From Gammaproteobacteria bacterium (GTDB lineage Bacteria; Pseudomonadota; Gammaproteobacteria; Steroidobacterales; Woeseiaceae): a stretch of DNA of 34,152 nucleotides. Location of the stretch: NCBI GenBank assembly GCA_030429005.1, contig JAUIDP010000030.1:1-34152 (forward strand), written 5' to 3'. Shown in pieces: positions 8,361 through 17,183 of the stretch; position 1 is the stretch's first letter; each line of letters starts with the position of its first letter. Both the position numbers and the translations under genes were made by a program. A model generated the notes under the pieces. That model had not been told where the DNA came from and made no database searches. It saw nothing but the letters and a program-made list of their open reading frames with translations.

Positions 8361-8888
8361 TTAAGCTGCTGCTGGTGTGAGCTCCGTCAACCGGGCCAGG
8401 TTTACCTTCGGTTGCCGCATTTCGGCTTTGATTTCGAGTGCCGCATTAAAATCGGTGCGAGCCTGTTCGTGCATGTCGTTGACAACGTAGGCAACGCCAC
8501 GGTTGCTAAGTGCGATGGCGAGCATCGTTTCATAGTCTGCAAGAACAGAGCTGCTGTTGCGATTTTCTTTGACCAGTTTCTCAATGCGTGCAACGGCTGC
8601 ATCGCAGGACTCGGTCGCCTTGCTCACCTCACCGATCTTGAGGTACGAGACGCACAGGTTGTTGGCAACGTAGAACTCGTTGATGCCACGAGCGCTGGAA
8701 TTCTCCAGCTTTTCTGCTGCCACGTCGTACTGGGCTTTGCGGATTGCCCGGCCTTCTGCTGCATCGGTGATGAACGTGACCGTCAGTTTCGGATCAAGTT
8801 CGTCAGCGGCTGCCGGGCCGGCTGCGAATGCAAACACCGCGGCTGCCAGCGGCAGTGCGTGCTTGATTGTCTTGTTGCGAAGTTTCAT
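8361..8888 (-). CDS. Exported TPR-like helical protein
   Basis: The 175-aa product has a signal peptide (MKLRNKTIKH, then a hydrophobic run, cleavage near GPAAA-DEL). The rest is helical, with TPR-like spacing: YDVAAEKLENS, FYVANNLCVSYLKIGEVSKATESCDAAV, and AIALSNRGVAYVVNDMHEQARTDFNAAL. About two to three degenerate TPR units are visible. The family is not otherwise recognised and no enzyme motif is seen; a periplasmic scaffold or binding role is a guess. ATG at 8888 is chosen because CTGGAGA precedes it at good spacing and it opens the signal peptide; an upstream in-frame ATG at 9020 would overlap the LysR gene. The two genes could share regulation. Confidence 0.8.
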   Translation of the reverse strand: MKLRNKTIKHALPLAAAVFAFAAGPAAADELDPKLTVTFITDAAEGRAIRKAQYDVAAEKLENSSARGINEFYVANNLCVSYLKIGEVSKATESCDAAVARIEKLVKENRNSSSVLADYETMLAIALSNRGVAYVVNDMHEQARTDFNAALEIKAEMRQPKVNLARLTELTPAAA

Positions 8889-9016
8889 GTCTGTCTCCAG
8901 AGGTATCGAATTGTCGGGTAAGGACGGTGTCGACTTATCGAACCGTCGGGACAAACGATAGGGCGTTCGAGATGCGGCGACAAACGAGAAAAAATTGGCG
9001 GGCAGTTGAGATATTT

Positions 9017-9958
9017 TCATGCTACTTCGTCAAACTTCTGCAACACCCATTCGCGAAACTGCACGACCGCCGCGTTATCTGCATCGTCTTTTCGGCAGAC
9101 AAAATAATAGGCGTCGTCCGTGCACAGTTCGTGCGGATGCAGTTTCACCAGTGAGCCCGACGCAAACCACGATTCACTGAGTTGCACCGGGATCAATGCA
9201 ACACCGAGTCCGCGTTCGGCCGCGCGCGCGACTGCAATCATCGAATCCATCCGCACATAATTGGATGGCTCCGGCAGGCTGACACCCGAATCTCTTTCCC
9301 ATTCATGCCATGCGTCCGGGCGTCGCTCATGAACGATGCGGGCAAACTCGCCATCAATACAGTTGGTCCCTGACCGAATTTCTTCGCGCAGACTCGGCGA
9401 AACGGCCGGAACCAGTCGCAGCGAGAACAGCCGGTCGTAAACCAGCTTCTTTGGCACCTTGCCGAATACCCGGATCGATGCGTTCGCATTGGCCGGATGT
9501 TTCTCACCCGATTCGTCACTGGTATCGATGTTGATGTCGATATTCGGGTGCTGGTTTGTAAAGTCGGCAAGCCTGGGAACGAACATCTCGCTGGCAAAGA
9601 ACGGTTGCACGGAAATACGCAATGCACTGCGGCTGACCCTTCTGCGGTGCCGCGCCGTGACCTTGTCGATCTTGTGAATCAGGGGGCGGACGTCTTCATA
9701 CAGCGACCGGCCTGAATCCGTCAGGGCGACAGAACGAGTCCGCCGTTCGAACAGCGGTTCGCCCAGTTCCTGCTCGAGGTTCTTGATCTGGTGGCTGACC
9801 GCCGAAGCTGTGATGTACAGCGATTCAGCGGCCTCGCGAAAACTTCCGTGCTCCGCAGCAGCACAGAATGTTCGTAGTCCTCGCAGCGACGTGCGTTGGT
9901 TCGGATTCACTATGTCAATACCGAGAATGCTGCCGAAAATGTACCCGTGTACCTGCAC
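9017..9958 (-). CDS. LysR-type transcriptional regulator
   Basis: DNA-binding regulator (313 aa). The winged helix-turn-helix lies at about 25-85: LRTFCAAAEHGSFREAAESL, then the recognition helix TASAVSHQIKNLE, then LGEPLFERRTRSVALTDSG. The effector-binding domain occupies about 105-305. The start pattern resembles the GcvA-like subgroup, but the ligand cannot be assigned. The first 20 residues before the conserved domain are unusual, and a GTG or later start is possible. LysR regulators often control a divergent neighbour; here topA lies upstream in the same direction, so the only close candidate target is the exported repeat protein gene just downstream. Confidence 0.92.
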   Translation of the reverse strand: MQVHGYIFGSILGIDIVNPNQRTSLRGLRTFCAAAEHGSFREAAESLYITASAVSHQIKNLEQELGEPLFERRTRSVALTDSGRSLYEDVRPLIHKIDKVTARHRRRVSRSALRISVQPFFASEMFVPRLADFTNQHPNIDINIDTSDESGEKHPANANASIRVFGKVPKKLVYDRLFSLRLVPAVSPSLREEIRSGTNCIDGEFARIVHERRPDAWHEWERDSGVSLPEPSNYVRMDSMIAVARAAERGLGVALIPVQLSESWFASGSLVKLHPHELCTDDAYYFVCRKDDADNAAVVQFREWVLQKFDEVA

Positions 9959-10158
9959 GGGATTACAAATTCGTGAATTTGCAGTTGGATCGCGGTGTAA
10001 ACCTGTCGTCAGTCATCATGCAACGATATTGCAAGGACCATGCCAGTATTGCGGTGCGGGCGAAAAACCGGCCAGGACGCGCCAGCTCGCGTTGCCATGC
10101 GGTTTCTGCCGGGGCCTGGTGACGCTGGATGCGGCCGGCCCGCACTGAATCGGCGCAT

Positions 10159-10217
10159 CGCACCGGGCGCCTGAACCATTCCGGTGCGCGGCGTTAACGC
10201 GAGGTTTCAGCGCCCGG
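10159..10217 (-). other. Overlapping inverted repeats directly after topA
   Basis: Two stems compete for the same bases. A short perfect one pairs CGCACCGG (10159-10166) with CCGGTGCG (10181-10188). A longer imperfect one pairs 10163-10177 with 10203-10217, 15-base arms each carrying one unpaired base. A perfect palindrome GCGTTAACGC (10191-10200) lies in the loop of the long form. Read on the minus strand the structure begins one base after the topA stop. No T tract follows, so it is not a standard terminator. The remainder of the gap to the LysR start at 9958 shows nothing clear. Confidence 0.5.
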
Positions 10218-10218
10218 G

Positions 10219-12651
10219 CTAGCCGGAATCCTTGTCGGCCGCCTTTTTTGCCGCCTTCTTTTTGCCGGCCTTCTTCTTCGCTTTCTTCCTGGTCTTTTTC
10301 TTCGCGGCCTTTTTCTTTGTTGCGGTCTTTTTCTTGGTCTTCTTCTTGCCGCGCCGGCCGCGCACCGGTGCGGCAGCCAGCAATTCGATGCACTCCTCGA
10401 GTGTCAGCGATTTCGGCTCACGGTCCTTCGGAACGCGAGCGTTCTTTTCCTTGTTGGTGATGTAAGGGCCGTAGCGGCCATTCAGGACCTGGATTCCCTG
10501 TTCTTCGAAATCGAGAATGATGCGGTTCGCATCTTCGATCTTCTTCGCCTCGATCAACTCCAGCGCGCGCGGCAGTTCGACCGTGTACGGGTCGTCTTCC
10601 TTCATCGATACGTACTTGTCGCCGTAGCGAATGTACGGGCCGAACCGGCCGATGCTGGCCGAGACCGGCAGGCCGTCTTCGGTTTCGCCGAGCTTGCGCG
10701 GCAGCTTGAACAACTCCAGCGCATCCTCGAGCGTGACATCGGCCATCTTCTGGCCAGGCCGCAACCCGGCGAATTTCGGTTTTTCCTCGTCGTCCTTGGT
10801 GCCGACCTGGACGAATGGCCCGTACCGGCCCATGCGCACGGTCACCGGCTTGCCGCTCTTCGGATGGATGCCCAGTTCACGCGCTTGCGCAACCTGCTCG
10901 CGCGTGACGGACTCTTCCTTGTCGACACAGAGCTCCTTGAACGGGCCCCAGAAGTCGGACAGCACCGGCACCCAGTCTTTTTCACCGAGCGACACGGCAT
11001 CGAGATCGTCTTCCAGCTTGGCCGTGAAATCGTAATCGACGTACTGCGAAAAATGATCGGTCAGGAAGCCGTTGACGATGCGGCCGATATCGGTCGGGAA
11101 GAAGCGCTTGCTGTCCACTTCGACGTATTCGCGATTCTTCAATGTTGCGATGATGCTGGCGTAGGTCGACGGACGGCCGATGCCATACTCCTCGAGCGTC
11201 TTGACGAGGCTGGCTTCTGTGAAGCGCGGCGGCGGGTCGGTAAAGTGCTGGTCGGCGCGCAGTTCGTCGAGCTTGATGACGTCGCCCTCGGCGACTTCCG
11301 GCAGCAGTCGATCGCCGTCGTCATCCTTGGCTGTATCGTCCTTGCCTTCCTTGTACACGGCCATGAAGCCCGGCTCGACCAGTACCGAGCCATTGGCGCG
11401 GAAACGGTGCCCGGCGTCCGGATCGCCGGCAGCCAGCTCGATGGCAACCGTATCGAAGACAGCCGGCACCATCTGGCAGGCCATCGTGCGCTTCCAGATC
11501 AGTGAATACAGTTTGAGCTGATCCTCATCGAGGGCATCTTTCAATGACTCCGGCGTGTGGCGTACCGATGTCGGGCGAATGGCTTCGTGCGCTTCCTGGG
11601 CATTCTTCGACTTGGTCTTGAAGACCCGTACTTCCTCCGGCACGTTCTCCTTGCCATAGCGCTCGCCAATGAGTTCCCGGATTTCCGCGAGAGCCGACTC
11701 GGCCAGCGTCACCGAGTCGGTACGCATATAAGTGATCAGGCCGACCTGGCCTTCACCGGGAATTTCGATACCTTCATACAGCTTCTGCGCAACGCGCATT
11801 GTCCACTGCGTGTTGAATCCCAGTTTACGCGACGACTCCTGCTGCAGCGTCGACGTTGTGAATGGCGCGGTCGGGTTGCGACGCCGTTGCTTCTTGGCGA
11901 TGCTGACAGCGGTGAGTTCGCCGCCGGCCGCGTCGAGCAGCGTCGATTCGACTTCGCGGGCGCTGGTCTCATTCTCGAAGCTGAACTGTTCGACCTTCTC
12001 GCCCTTGTAGGAAACCAGCCGGGAAAGGAACGGCTGGCCCTTTTTGCTGACGTCGGCCTCGATCGTCCAGTACTCGCGCGGTTTGAAAGCCTCGATCTCC
12101 TGCTCGCGCTCGACGATCATACGCAACGCCGGGCTCTGTACCCGCCCGGCGGACAGGCCGCGCTGGACCTTCTTCCACAGAAGCGGCGACAGGTTGAAAC
12201 CAACGAGGTAGTCCAGTGCGCGGCGCGCCTGTTGTGCACCGACGAGGTCGGAGGAAATACCACGGGGATTGGCGACGGCGTCGTTAACGGCATCCCTGGT
12301 GATCTCGTGGAAGACGATCCGGTGCACGTCCTTGTCGTCGAGTGCGTCCTTTTCCTTGAGTAGTTCGACCAGGTGCCAGGAAATAGCCTCGCCTTCCCTG
12401 TCCGGGTCAGTCGCGAGATACAGGGCGTCTGCTTTTTTCAGCGCCCGCATGATGGCTTTCACATGCTTCTCGTTGCGCTCGATCACCTGGTACTTCATGT
12501 CGAAGCCGTGATCGGTATCGACAGCACCCTCTTTCGGTACCAGGTCGCGCACGTGTCCGTATGAGGCCAGGACGGAAAAGTCCTTGCCCAGGTATTTCTC
12601 GATGGTCTTCGCCTTGGCGGGCGATTCGACGATGACGAGGTTTTTGGACAT
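10219..12651 (-). CDS. topA: DNA topoisomerase I
   Basis: Type IA topoisomerase (810 aa) that relaxes negative supercoils. The TOPRIM domain opens the protein, with E9 (IVESPAKA) and the acidic triad D82, D84, E86 (TDPDREGEA). The nucleophile is Y308 in ITYMRTDS. The C-terminal third has no zinc-ribbon cysteines. Instead it has glycine/tyrosine repeats of the form GRYGPYI (MGRYGPFVQVG, IGRFGPYIRYG, NGRYGPYITN), the alternative C-terminal repeat type. The last 49 residues are a Lys/Ala-rich tail (KKKTKKK, KKAAKK) that may grip DNA non-specifically. The smg terminator at 12672-12697 separates it from smg, so it should have its own promoter in about 12652-12670 or read-through from smg. Confidence 0.97.
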   Translation of the reverse strand: MSKNLVIVESPAKAKTIEKYLGKDFSVLASYGHVRDLVPKEGAVDTDHGFDMKYQVIERNEKHVKAIMRALKKADALYLATDPDREGEAISWHLVELLKEKDALDDKDVHRIVFHEITRDAVNDAVANPRGISSDLVGAQQARRALDYLVGFNLSPLLWKKVQRGLSAGRVQSPALRMIVEREQEIEAFKPREYWTIEADVSKKGQPFLSRLVSYKGEKVEQFSFENETSAREVESTLLDAAGGELTAVSIAKKQRRRNPTAPFTTSTLQQESSRKLGFNTQWTMRVAQKLYEGIEIPGEGQVGLITYMRTDSVTLAESALAEIRELIGERYGKENVPEEVRVFKTKSKNAQEAHEAIRPTSVRHTPESLKDALDEDQLKLYSLIWKRTMACQMVPAVFDTVAIELAAGDPDAGHRFRANGSVLVEPGFMAVYKEGKDDTAKDDDGDRLLPEVAEGDVIKLDELRADQHFTDPPPRFTEASLVKTLEEYGIGRPSTYASIIATLKNREYVEVDSKRFFPTDIGRIVNGFLTDHFSQYVDYDFTAKLEDDLDAVSLGEKDWVPVLSDFWGPFKELCVDKEESVTREQVAQARELGIHPKSGKPVTVRMGRYGPFVQVGTKDDEEKPKFAGLRPGQKMADVTLEDALELFKLPRKLGETEDGLPVSASIGRFGPYIRYGDKYVSMKEDDPYTVELPRALELIEAKKIEDANRIILDFEEQGIQVLNGRYGPYITNKEKNARVPKDREPKSLTLEECIELLAAAPVRGRRGKKKTKKKTATKKKAAKKKTRKKAKKKAGKKKAAKKAADKDSG

Positions 12652-12671
12652 AGAGTTTTTACCCGAAAATG

Positions 12672-12697
12672 AAAAACCGCGGTCGATGCCGCGGTTT
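12672..12697 (-). terminator. Intrinsic terminator after smg
   Basis: Nine-bp perfect stem AAACCGCGG (12674-12682) and CCGCGGTTT (12689-12697) with a six-base loop. On the minus strand the stem is followed by TTTTTC. It lies 33 bases after the smg stop and just before topA, so dprA-smg and topA are largely separate transcripts. Confidence 0.8.
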
Positions 12698-12729
12698 AAT
12701 TACGTGCTTCAAAGCAGCCTGTCAAGTTG

Positions 12730-13206
12730 TCAGTGGACCAGACCGGTACTCTCTTCGAACACCAGGTCCTCCATGCGGGCATAGGCAAGCTCCTGCCCGG
12801 GCTGGCTGAACAACACCATCAGGACGACCCACTTGATCTGCTCGACGTCGATATCCGCCGACTCCAGCGCCAGCAGGCGGTCGATCAGGATCTCGCGTTG
12901 CGGCGGTGACAGGATGCCGATCTGCTCGAGGTAGGTGATGTAGCCGCGCGCGCCCGAATCCAGGCGCTCCTGTTCGAGATCGTTGTATATGCGGGTGCCG
13001 TGCGCGGTCTGCGCATGATATGCGAAGTTTTCCTGGTGCTCTGTCAGGCCATCCAGCCAGTTCAGCGCACGGTCGATCTCGATATCGCCAAAACCGGCAC
13101 GCGCCAGTTCATCACGCAGCTCGTTCTGGTCGGCTTCCGGCTCGTCTTCGGTGTCGACGTAGGTCTCGAAGAGATACATCAGTACGTCGAGAACGTTTTC
13201 TTTCAT
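12730..13206 (-). CDS. smg: Smg / DUF494 family protein
   Basis: Small acidic protein (158 aa) matching E. coli Smg: VLDVLMYLFETYVDTE at the start, ERLDSGARGYITYLEQIGIL in the middle, and DIDVEQIKWVVLMVLFSQPG near the end. Its molecular function is unknown; it lies between dprA and topA across gammaproteobacteria. ATG at 13206 is chosen because the family begins at that point (MKENVLDVLM); an in-frame start at 13296 would run back into dprA. It begins 16 bases after the dprA stop and is surely co-transcribed with it. Confidence 0.95.
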   Translation of the reverse strand: MKENVLDVLMYLFETYVDTEDEPEADQNELRDELARAGFGDIEIDRALNWLDGLTEHQENFAYHAQTAHGTRIYNDLEQERLDSGARGYITYLEQIGILSPPQREILIDRLLALESADIDVEQIKWVVLMVLFSQPGQELAYARMEDLVFEESTGLVH

Positions 13207-13222
13207 GCCTGGAGCTGCTCCT

Positions 13223-14167
13223 TCAGTTTCTGGTTCCGCGGAGTGCCTGATTTGCCAGCGTGTAGCGACCGCCAGACAGGGACTCAATCTCTCCATGGAG
13301 CTCCAGGATCAGAAGCATGGAGGAAACCTGGTCGATCGTCAATCCGGAATTTGCAGCGAGTTCATCGACACCAACCGGATCGTAGGAGATGTGCTGCAGC
13401 AGTTGAACATATTCGCTGTCGAGGTCTTCCGCTTCGGGTTCGTTGTCGGTTGATTCCATTGTGTTTTGCAGAAGCTGCATGCTGAGCGGTGCCAGTTCGG
13501 CGATGATGTCGTCGCTGGTCTCCACCAACTTGGCACCCTGGCGAATCAGTTCGTGGCAACCGCGGGAAAGCGCATTATGGATAGACCCCGGCAGCGCAAA
13601 AATCTCGCGTCCCTGTTCGCCGGCGAGTCGCGCCGTGATCAGCGAGCCGCTGCGCCGGGCGGCTTCGACGACCAGCGTGCCGAGGCTCAAGCCACTGATC
13701 AGCCGGTTGCGTTGCGGGAACAGTTCACGGCCGGGGTGCGTGCCCAGCGGAAACTCGCTGACCAGTGCACCCTGCGCTGCGATTTCCGCGGCAAGTGCCT
13801 TGTTGCTGGCGGGATAAACGCGATCAATGCCATGGCCCAGGAATGCGACCGTCTTGCCGCCAGCCGCAAGCGCGCCCCGGTGTGCCGCTGTATCGATACC
13901 CTGCGCCAGGCCGCTCACAATCGTGAAGCCGGAGCTGGCGAGATGGTGGGCGAAGTCGAACGCGTTGCGCTCGCCGCCCCGGGTCGGATTGCGGCTGCCG
14001 ACAATGGCGAGCGCCGGCAGGTGCAGTACGTCCGTTTCGCCGTCTACATATAATAAGTGTGGCGGGTTGGGAATCTCATCGAGCAATTGCGGGTAGCCGG
14101 CGTCACCGCGGGCAATAAGGTGGTGGCCCGCGGCGCTGAGCCATTGCTGCTCGCGGTCGTCACTCAT
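13223..14167 (-). CDS. dprA: DNA-processing protein DprA (Smf), lacking the N-terminal SAM-like domain
   Basis: Binds single-stranded DNA and loads RecA during natural transformation. The Rossmann-like core is complete: VGSRNPTRGG (56-65), SGLAQGIDTAAHRGAL (85-100), SEFPLGTHP (137-145), FPQRNRLISGLS (150-161) and EAARRSGSLITAR (168-180). A C-terminal winged-helix segment of about 245-310 follows (VGVDELAANSGLTIDQV). The product starts near residue 60 of E. coli Smf, so the N-terminal SAM-like region is missing. The frame upstream is open only to a stop at 14285-14287 and has no family-like residues, so the short form seems genuine rather than a frameshift. It begins after the LysM terminator and precedes smg. 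Confidence 0.94.
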   Translation of the reverse strand: MSDDREQQWLSAAGHHLIARGDAGYPQLLDEIPNPPHLLYVDGETDVLHLPALAIVGSRNPTRGGERNAFDFAHHLASSGFTIVSGLAQGIDTAAHRGALAAGGKTVAFLGHGIDRVYPASNKALAAEIAAQGALVSEFPLGTHPGRELFPQRNRLISGLSLGTLVVEAARRSGSLITARLAGEQGREIFALPGSIHNALSRGCHELIRQGAKLVETSDDIIAELAPLSMQLLQNTMESTDNEPEAEDLDSEYVQLLQHISYDPVGVDELAANSGLTIDQVSSMLLILELHGEIESLSGGRYTLANQALRGTRN

Positions 14168-14240
14168 CGCATGCTCCCGGGAATCATCGGCCGATAATAC
14201 AGCGGTCCGCAGCGCGCATGGGTGTCGAATCTTGGCCAGG

Positions 14241-14270
14241 CAAAGAAAAACGGCGCCACGAAGGCGCCGT
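14241..14270 (-). terminator. Intrinsic terminator after the LysM gene
   Basis: Eight-bp perfect stem ACGGCGCC / GGCGCCGT at 14250-14257 and 14263-14270, five-base loop. Read on the minus strand it continues into TTTTCTTTG. It lies 26 bases after the LysM gene stop and before dprA. Confidence 0.82.
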
Positions 14271-14296
14271 CCCTGCTTGTGCGTTTATCGCTTCGG

Positions 14297-15355
14297 TCAG
14301 ATCGGGTTGCGCACGTGATCGAACTTGTGGATCGCCGTGGTGGCCTCCATGACCAGCGCATAGCTGATCTCGTCGAAGGTCTTGAACACCATGATCGTGC
14401 CCGCCGATTCGTCCGGCAACTTGACCATGCCGCCTTCGACATGGTCCGCGACTTCCGGACCGTCCTGGAAGACCGTCATGACGTCGCCAACCGCCAGGCC
14501 GTCGCCGGAACCACGATTCAGCACGACAACCATGTACTGGCCGATCTGGCTGACACCGCCAACCACCGAAATGATACGGCCGTTGATTTCACTGGACGGC
14601 GCTTTCGGGAAGAAGTTCAGCGGCAGGTCCGACTCCGTCGGAATCAACAGGTCGCCCTGTTTCGCTTCCTGGGTGGATTCGGTAATGGCCATCGTTGCCG
14701 GGTCACCGCCACGACGCAGCGTGCCGGCACCGACCATCTTGCCCTGGTAGCCGATCACGCGATTGTTGTCCGGATCGATCAGTTCGTCGCCGACCTGCAC
14801 GATGTTGAAGCGCTGGCCGAGCTCGTCGCTGGTGTTGCGGCGGATATAAACGGTGTTGCCGGCCGCCGCGAGCAGGTGGTCGCCCTTCGTGGCCAGCAGG
14901 TACGGCAGTTCGTCAATCTGGTCGCGTTGCAGGACAGCGCCGGTTGACAGGAAAGCGGCGATGTCTTCGTACGCGACACTGGTGACCGCTTCAGTCAGCG
15001 GCGTCGCACGTGCTGTCGGCGACAGGCGGTGCGTTGACGCGCGGATCGGTGCCACCATCTGCCGGCCCTCGACATAGACGAGGCCGAGCACATCACCCGG
15101 ATATATAAGGTGTGGATTGACAATCTCGGGGTTGATGTACCAGATTTCGGGCCAATACCAGGGGTCTTTAAGGAATTTGGCGGCAATGTCCCACAGCGTG
15201 TCGCCCACCTGCACGGTGTACTCATTCGGGTGGTCGTCAGCCAGCGGTGAGCCGGCCTGCGAAAACGCGTTCAGGGATGCAAACAACAGTCCCGCAGCAA
15301 CGGCTGCGAACGTCATTCGTAGAGAATCGTTCAGGCTGATTTTGCGGAGGGACAT
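14297..15355 (-). CDS. Exported LysM-domain protein
   Basis: Cell-envelope protein (352 aa from this start). It has a signal peptide, then one LysM peptidoglycan-binding domain (YTVQVGDTLWDIAAKFL through NPHLIYPGDVLGLVYV). A beta-rich C-terminal region without a recognised enzyme motif follows. LysM proteins of this kind next to dprA are widespread in gammaproteobacteria; the WYWPEIWYINP motif in LysM is typical of that group. ATG at 15355 is preferred because TTGAGGAAC lies immediately upstream; an alternative ATG at 15376 would add seven residues. It is divergent from def across about 230 bases and ends at a strong terminator. Confidence 0.9.
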   Translation of the reverse strand: MSLRKISLNDSLRMTFAAVAAGLLFASLNAFSQAGSPLADDHPNEYTVQVGDTLWDIAAKFLKDPWYWPEIWYINPEIVNPHLIYPGDVLGLVYVEGRQMVAPIRASTHRLSPTARATPLTEAVTSVAYEDIAAFLSTGAVLQRDQIDELPYLLATKGDHLLAAAGNTVYIRRNTSDELGQRFNIVQVGDELIDPDNNRVIGYQGKMVGAGTLRRGGDPATMAITESTQEAKQGDLLIPTESDLPLNFFPKAPSSEINGRIISVVGGVSQIGQYMVVVLNRGSGDGLAVGDVMTVFQDGPEVADHVEGGMVKLPDESAGTIMVFKTFDEISYALVMEATTAIHKFDHVRNPI

Positions 15356-15588
15356 GTTCCTCAATACTCCATACAAGGTGTTGAGACCTTTAGCTTTTTG
15401 GCGTTGCTATAATATGTCGTTCCGGCGCCGTCGAAGCTGCTAATTACGTCACATTTCCGGCTGTGGACAGCGACGGGAATGCGTCCGTCTGGCGGGCATT
15501 GTGTGATATTTTATTAAGTAAAGTCAATCATTTAGGCTCGCTTGGTAGGAATTTACGCGAATTACGGCATTTCAGCTGATTGGAAATT
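15356..15588. promoter_or_regulatory. Divergent control region between LysM gene and def
   Basis: AT-rich spacer between two divergent genes that must hold both promoters. A perfect TATAAT lies at 15408-15413 on the plus strand, and TATTAT at 15409-15414 on the minus strand. Neither has a convincing -35 box at 16-18 bases; the nearest TTGAGA (15381-15386) is 21 bases from the plus-strand box. A second AT-rich stretch at 15507-15533 lies closer to def. No boxes are claimed firmly. Confidence 0.35.
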
Positions 15589-16104
15589 ATGGCAAAACTG
15601 ACAATTTTGGAATTCCCGGACCCGCGGCTGCGCAAGAAGGCCAGTCCCGTGGAAACGGTCGATGACGAGCTGCGCACGCTGATCGACGATATGTTCGAAA
15701 CCATGTATGCAGCGCCCGGCATCGGCCTGGCCGCAACCCAGGTGGATGTGCACCGGCGCCTGCTGGTCGCCGATGTCTCGTCGAACGGCGACGAGCCGTA
15801 CGCGCTGGTCAACCCGGTCATCCTCGAGAAGGACGGTGTCCAGGTCAGCGAGGAAGGCTGTTTGTCCGTGCCCGGCTATTTCGAGGAAGTCGAACGTGCC
15901 GAGCACATTCGCGTTCGCTACCTGGACCGGAACGGCGATGAGGTGGAGCAGGAAATGGAAGGGCTGTTGGCCGTCTGTGTCCAGCACGAAATCGATCACC
16001 TCGATGGCAAGCTGTTTGTCGACTACATTTCCGAAGCCAAGCGGTCCCGGATTCGCAAGCGACTGATGCGTGACCAGCGGCATCGGTCTGCGGCGGTTGT
16101 CTGA
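15589..16104 (+). CDS. def: Peptide deformylase
   Basis: Metalloenzyme that removes the formyl group from the N-terminal methionine of new proteins. All three family motifs are present in the 171-aa product: GIGLAATQ (44-51), EGCLS (89-93) with metal ligand C91, and QHEIDH (132-137) with metal ligands H133 and H137 and catalytic E134. The ATG at 15589 gives the usual [14 protein letters not shown] start; an in-frame TTG at 15580 is less likely. It pairs functionally with fmt, which follows after 149 bases that contain nothing recognisable. Confidence 0.97.
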   Translation: MAKLTILEFPDPRLRKKASPVETVDDELRTLIDDMFETMYAAPGIGLAATQVDVHRRLLVADVSSNGDEPYALVNPVILEKDGVQVSEEGCLSVPGYFEEVERAEHIRVRYLDRNGDEVEQEMEGLLAVCVQHEIDHLDGKLFVDYISEAKRSRIRKRLMRDQRHRSAAVV

Positions 16105-16253
16105 CCCCGATACCCCCTGGAAAAGCACGTGGACGGGCTGTTGCTCTACTCTATTCAGGTGCAAACCCGCCGTCGGCATATTTCTCACCGAAACGGCCCG
16201 CTTCGCTGCGCTTTATTTTCGATGAGAAACCTCCCGCTGACTGGCTTTGATCG

Positions 16254-17183
16254 ATGAGCGGACCGCGGGTAGTTTTTGCTGGCACCCCGGAATTTGCGCG
16301 TGCCTCCCTCGAGGCGCTTTGCGGTGCCGGTTTCCTGCCGGTTGCTGTCCTGACGCAGCCCGACAGGCCGGCGGGGCGCGGCAAGAAGCTGACGGCAAGC
16401 CCGGTGAAGGCGTTCGCGGTTGCGAACGGAATCGAGGTGCTGCAGCCGGTTTCCCTGAAGGACGATGCCGTGGTGGCGCAGCTCGAGTCGCTGCAGGCGG
16501 ACATCATGATCGTTGCGGCCTACGGCCTGCTGCTGCCGCAGCGGGTGCTCGATATTCCGCGGCACGGTTGTCTGAACGTGCATGCATCGGTGTTGCCGCG
16601 CTGGCGGGGTGCGGCGCCGATCCAGGCGGCGATACTGGCCGGCGACCGGCAGACCGGTGTTTGCCTGATGGCGATGACGGCCGGGCTGGACTGTGGTCCG
16701 GTCTACGCCAGCGTTACGCTCGATATCGGCGCAGAGGAAACCGCTGGCGAACTGCATGACCGTCTCGCGGTGGCCGGCGGCCGTCTGCTGGTCGAACACC
16801 TGCCGGACATCCTGCACGGCGATGCCGCTGCCGTTGCGCAGGACGACGAGATTGCCACCTATGCGCACAAGATCAGGACCGGTGATGCCGCTATCGACTG
16901 GCAGCGACCGGCGGCCGAACTCGCGCGCCTCGTGCGGGCGTACAACCCGGTGCCGGGTGCCTGGTTCATGCTCGGCAACGAGCGCATCAAGTGCTGGCGC
17001 GCGGAAACCGTGGCCGACGGCAGCGGCGTGCCCGGACAGGTGCTGGCCGCCGATGCGAGCGGTGTCGTCGTGGCCTGTGGTGACGGCGCATTACGGTTGC
17101 TGGAACTGCAGCGACCCGGCAAGCGGCGTGGCACTGCAGCGCAGTTCGTTGCGAGCGCCGCGATTGCCGGCCGGCAATTGTGA
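16254..17183 (+). CDS. fmt: Methionyl-tRNA formyltransferase
   Basis: Formylates initiator Met-tRNA using 10-formyltetrahydrofolate. The N-terminal catalytic domain shows FAGTPEFA (8-15), the tRNA-interacting loop QPDRPAGRGKKL (35-46), and the active-site stretch NVHASVLPRWRGAAPIQ with N108 and H110. D146 follows in AGLDCGP. The C-terminal OB-fold domain begins near IDWQRPA at about 220. Length (309 aa) is normal. Its TGA overlaps the GTG of rsmB, so the two are translationally coupled. Confidence 0.97.
   Translation: MSGPRVVFAGTPEFARASLEALCGAGFLPVAVLTQPDRPAGRGKKLTASPVKAFAVANGIEVLQPVSLKDDAVVAQLESLQADIMIVAAYGLLLPQRVLDIPRHGCLNVHASVLPRWRGAAPIQAAILAGDRQTGVCLMAMTAGLDCGPVYASVTLDIGAEETAGELHDRLAVAGGRLLVEHLPDILHGDAAAVAQDDEIATYAHKIRTGDAAIDWQRPAAELARLVRAYNPVPGAWFMLGNERIKCWRAETVADGSGVPGQVLAADASGVVVACGDGALRLLELQRPGKRRGTAAQFVASAAIAGRQL

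Noticed and set aside
10226..10365. Lys-rich 3' end of topA as a separate small histone-like gene
   Set aside because: It is in frame and continuous with topA, with no start codon or ribosome site of its own.
16099..16108. CTGACCCC at the end of def, resembling repeat unit A
   Set aside because: It includes the def stop codon and has no partner arm, so it is a chance match.
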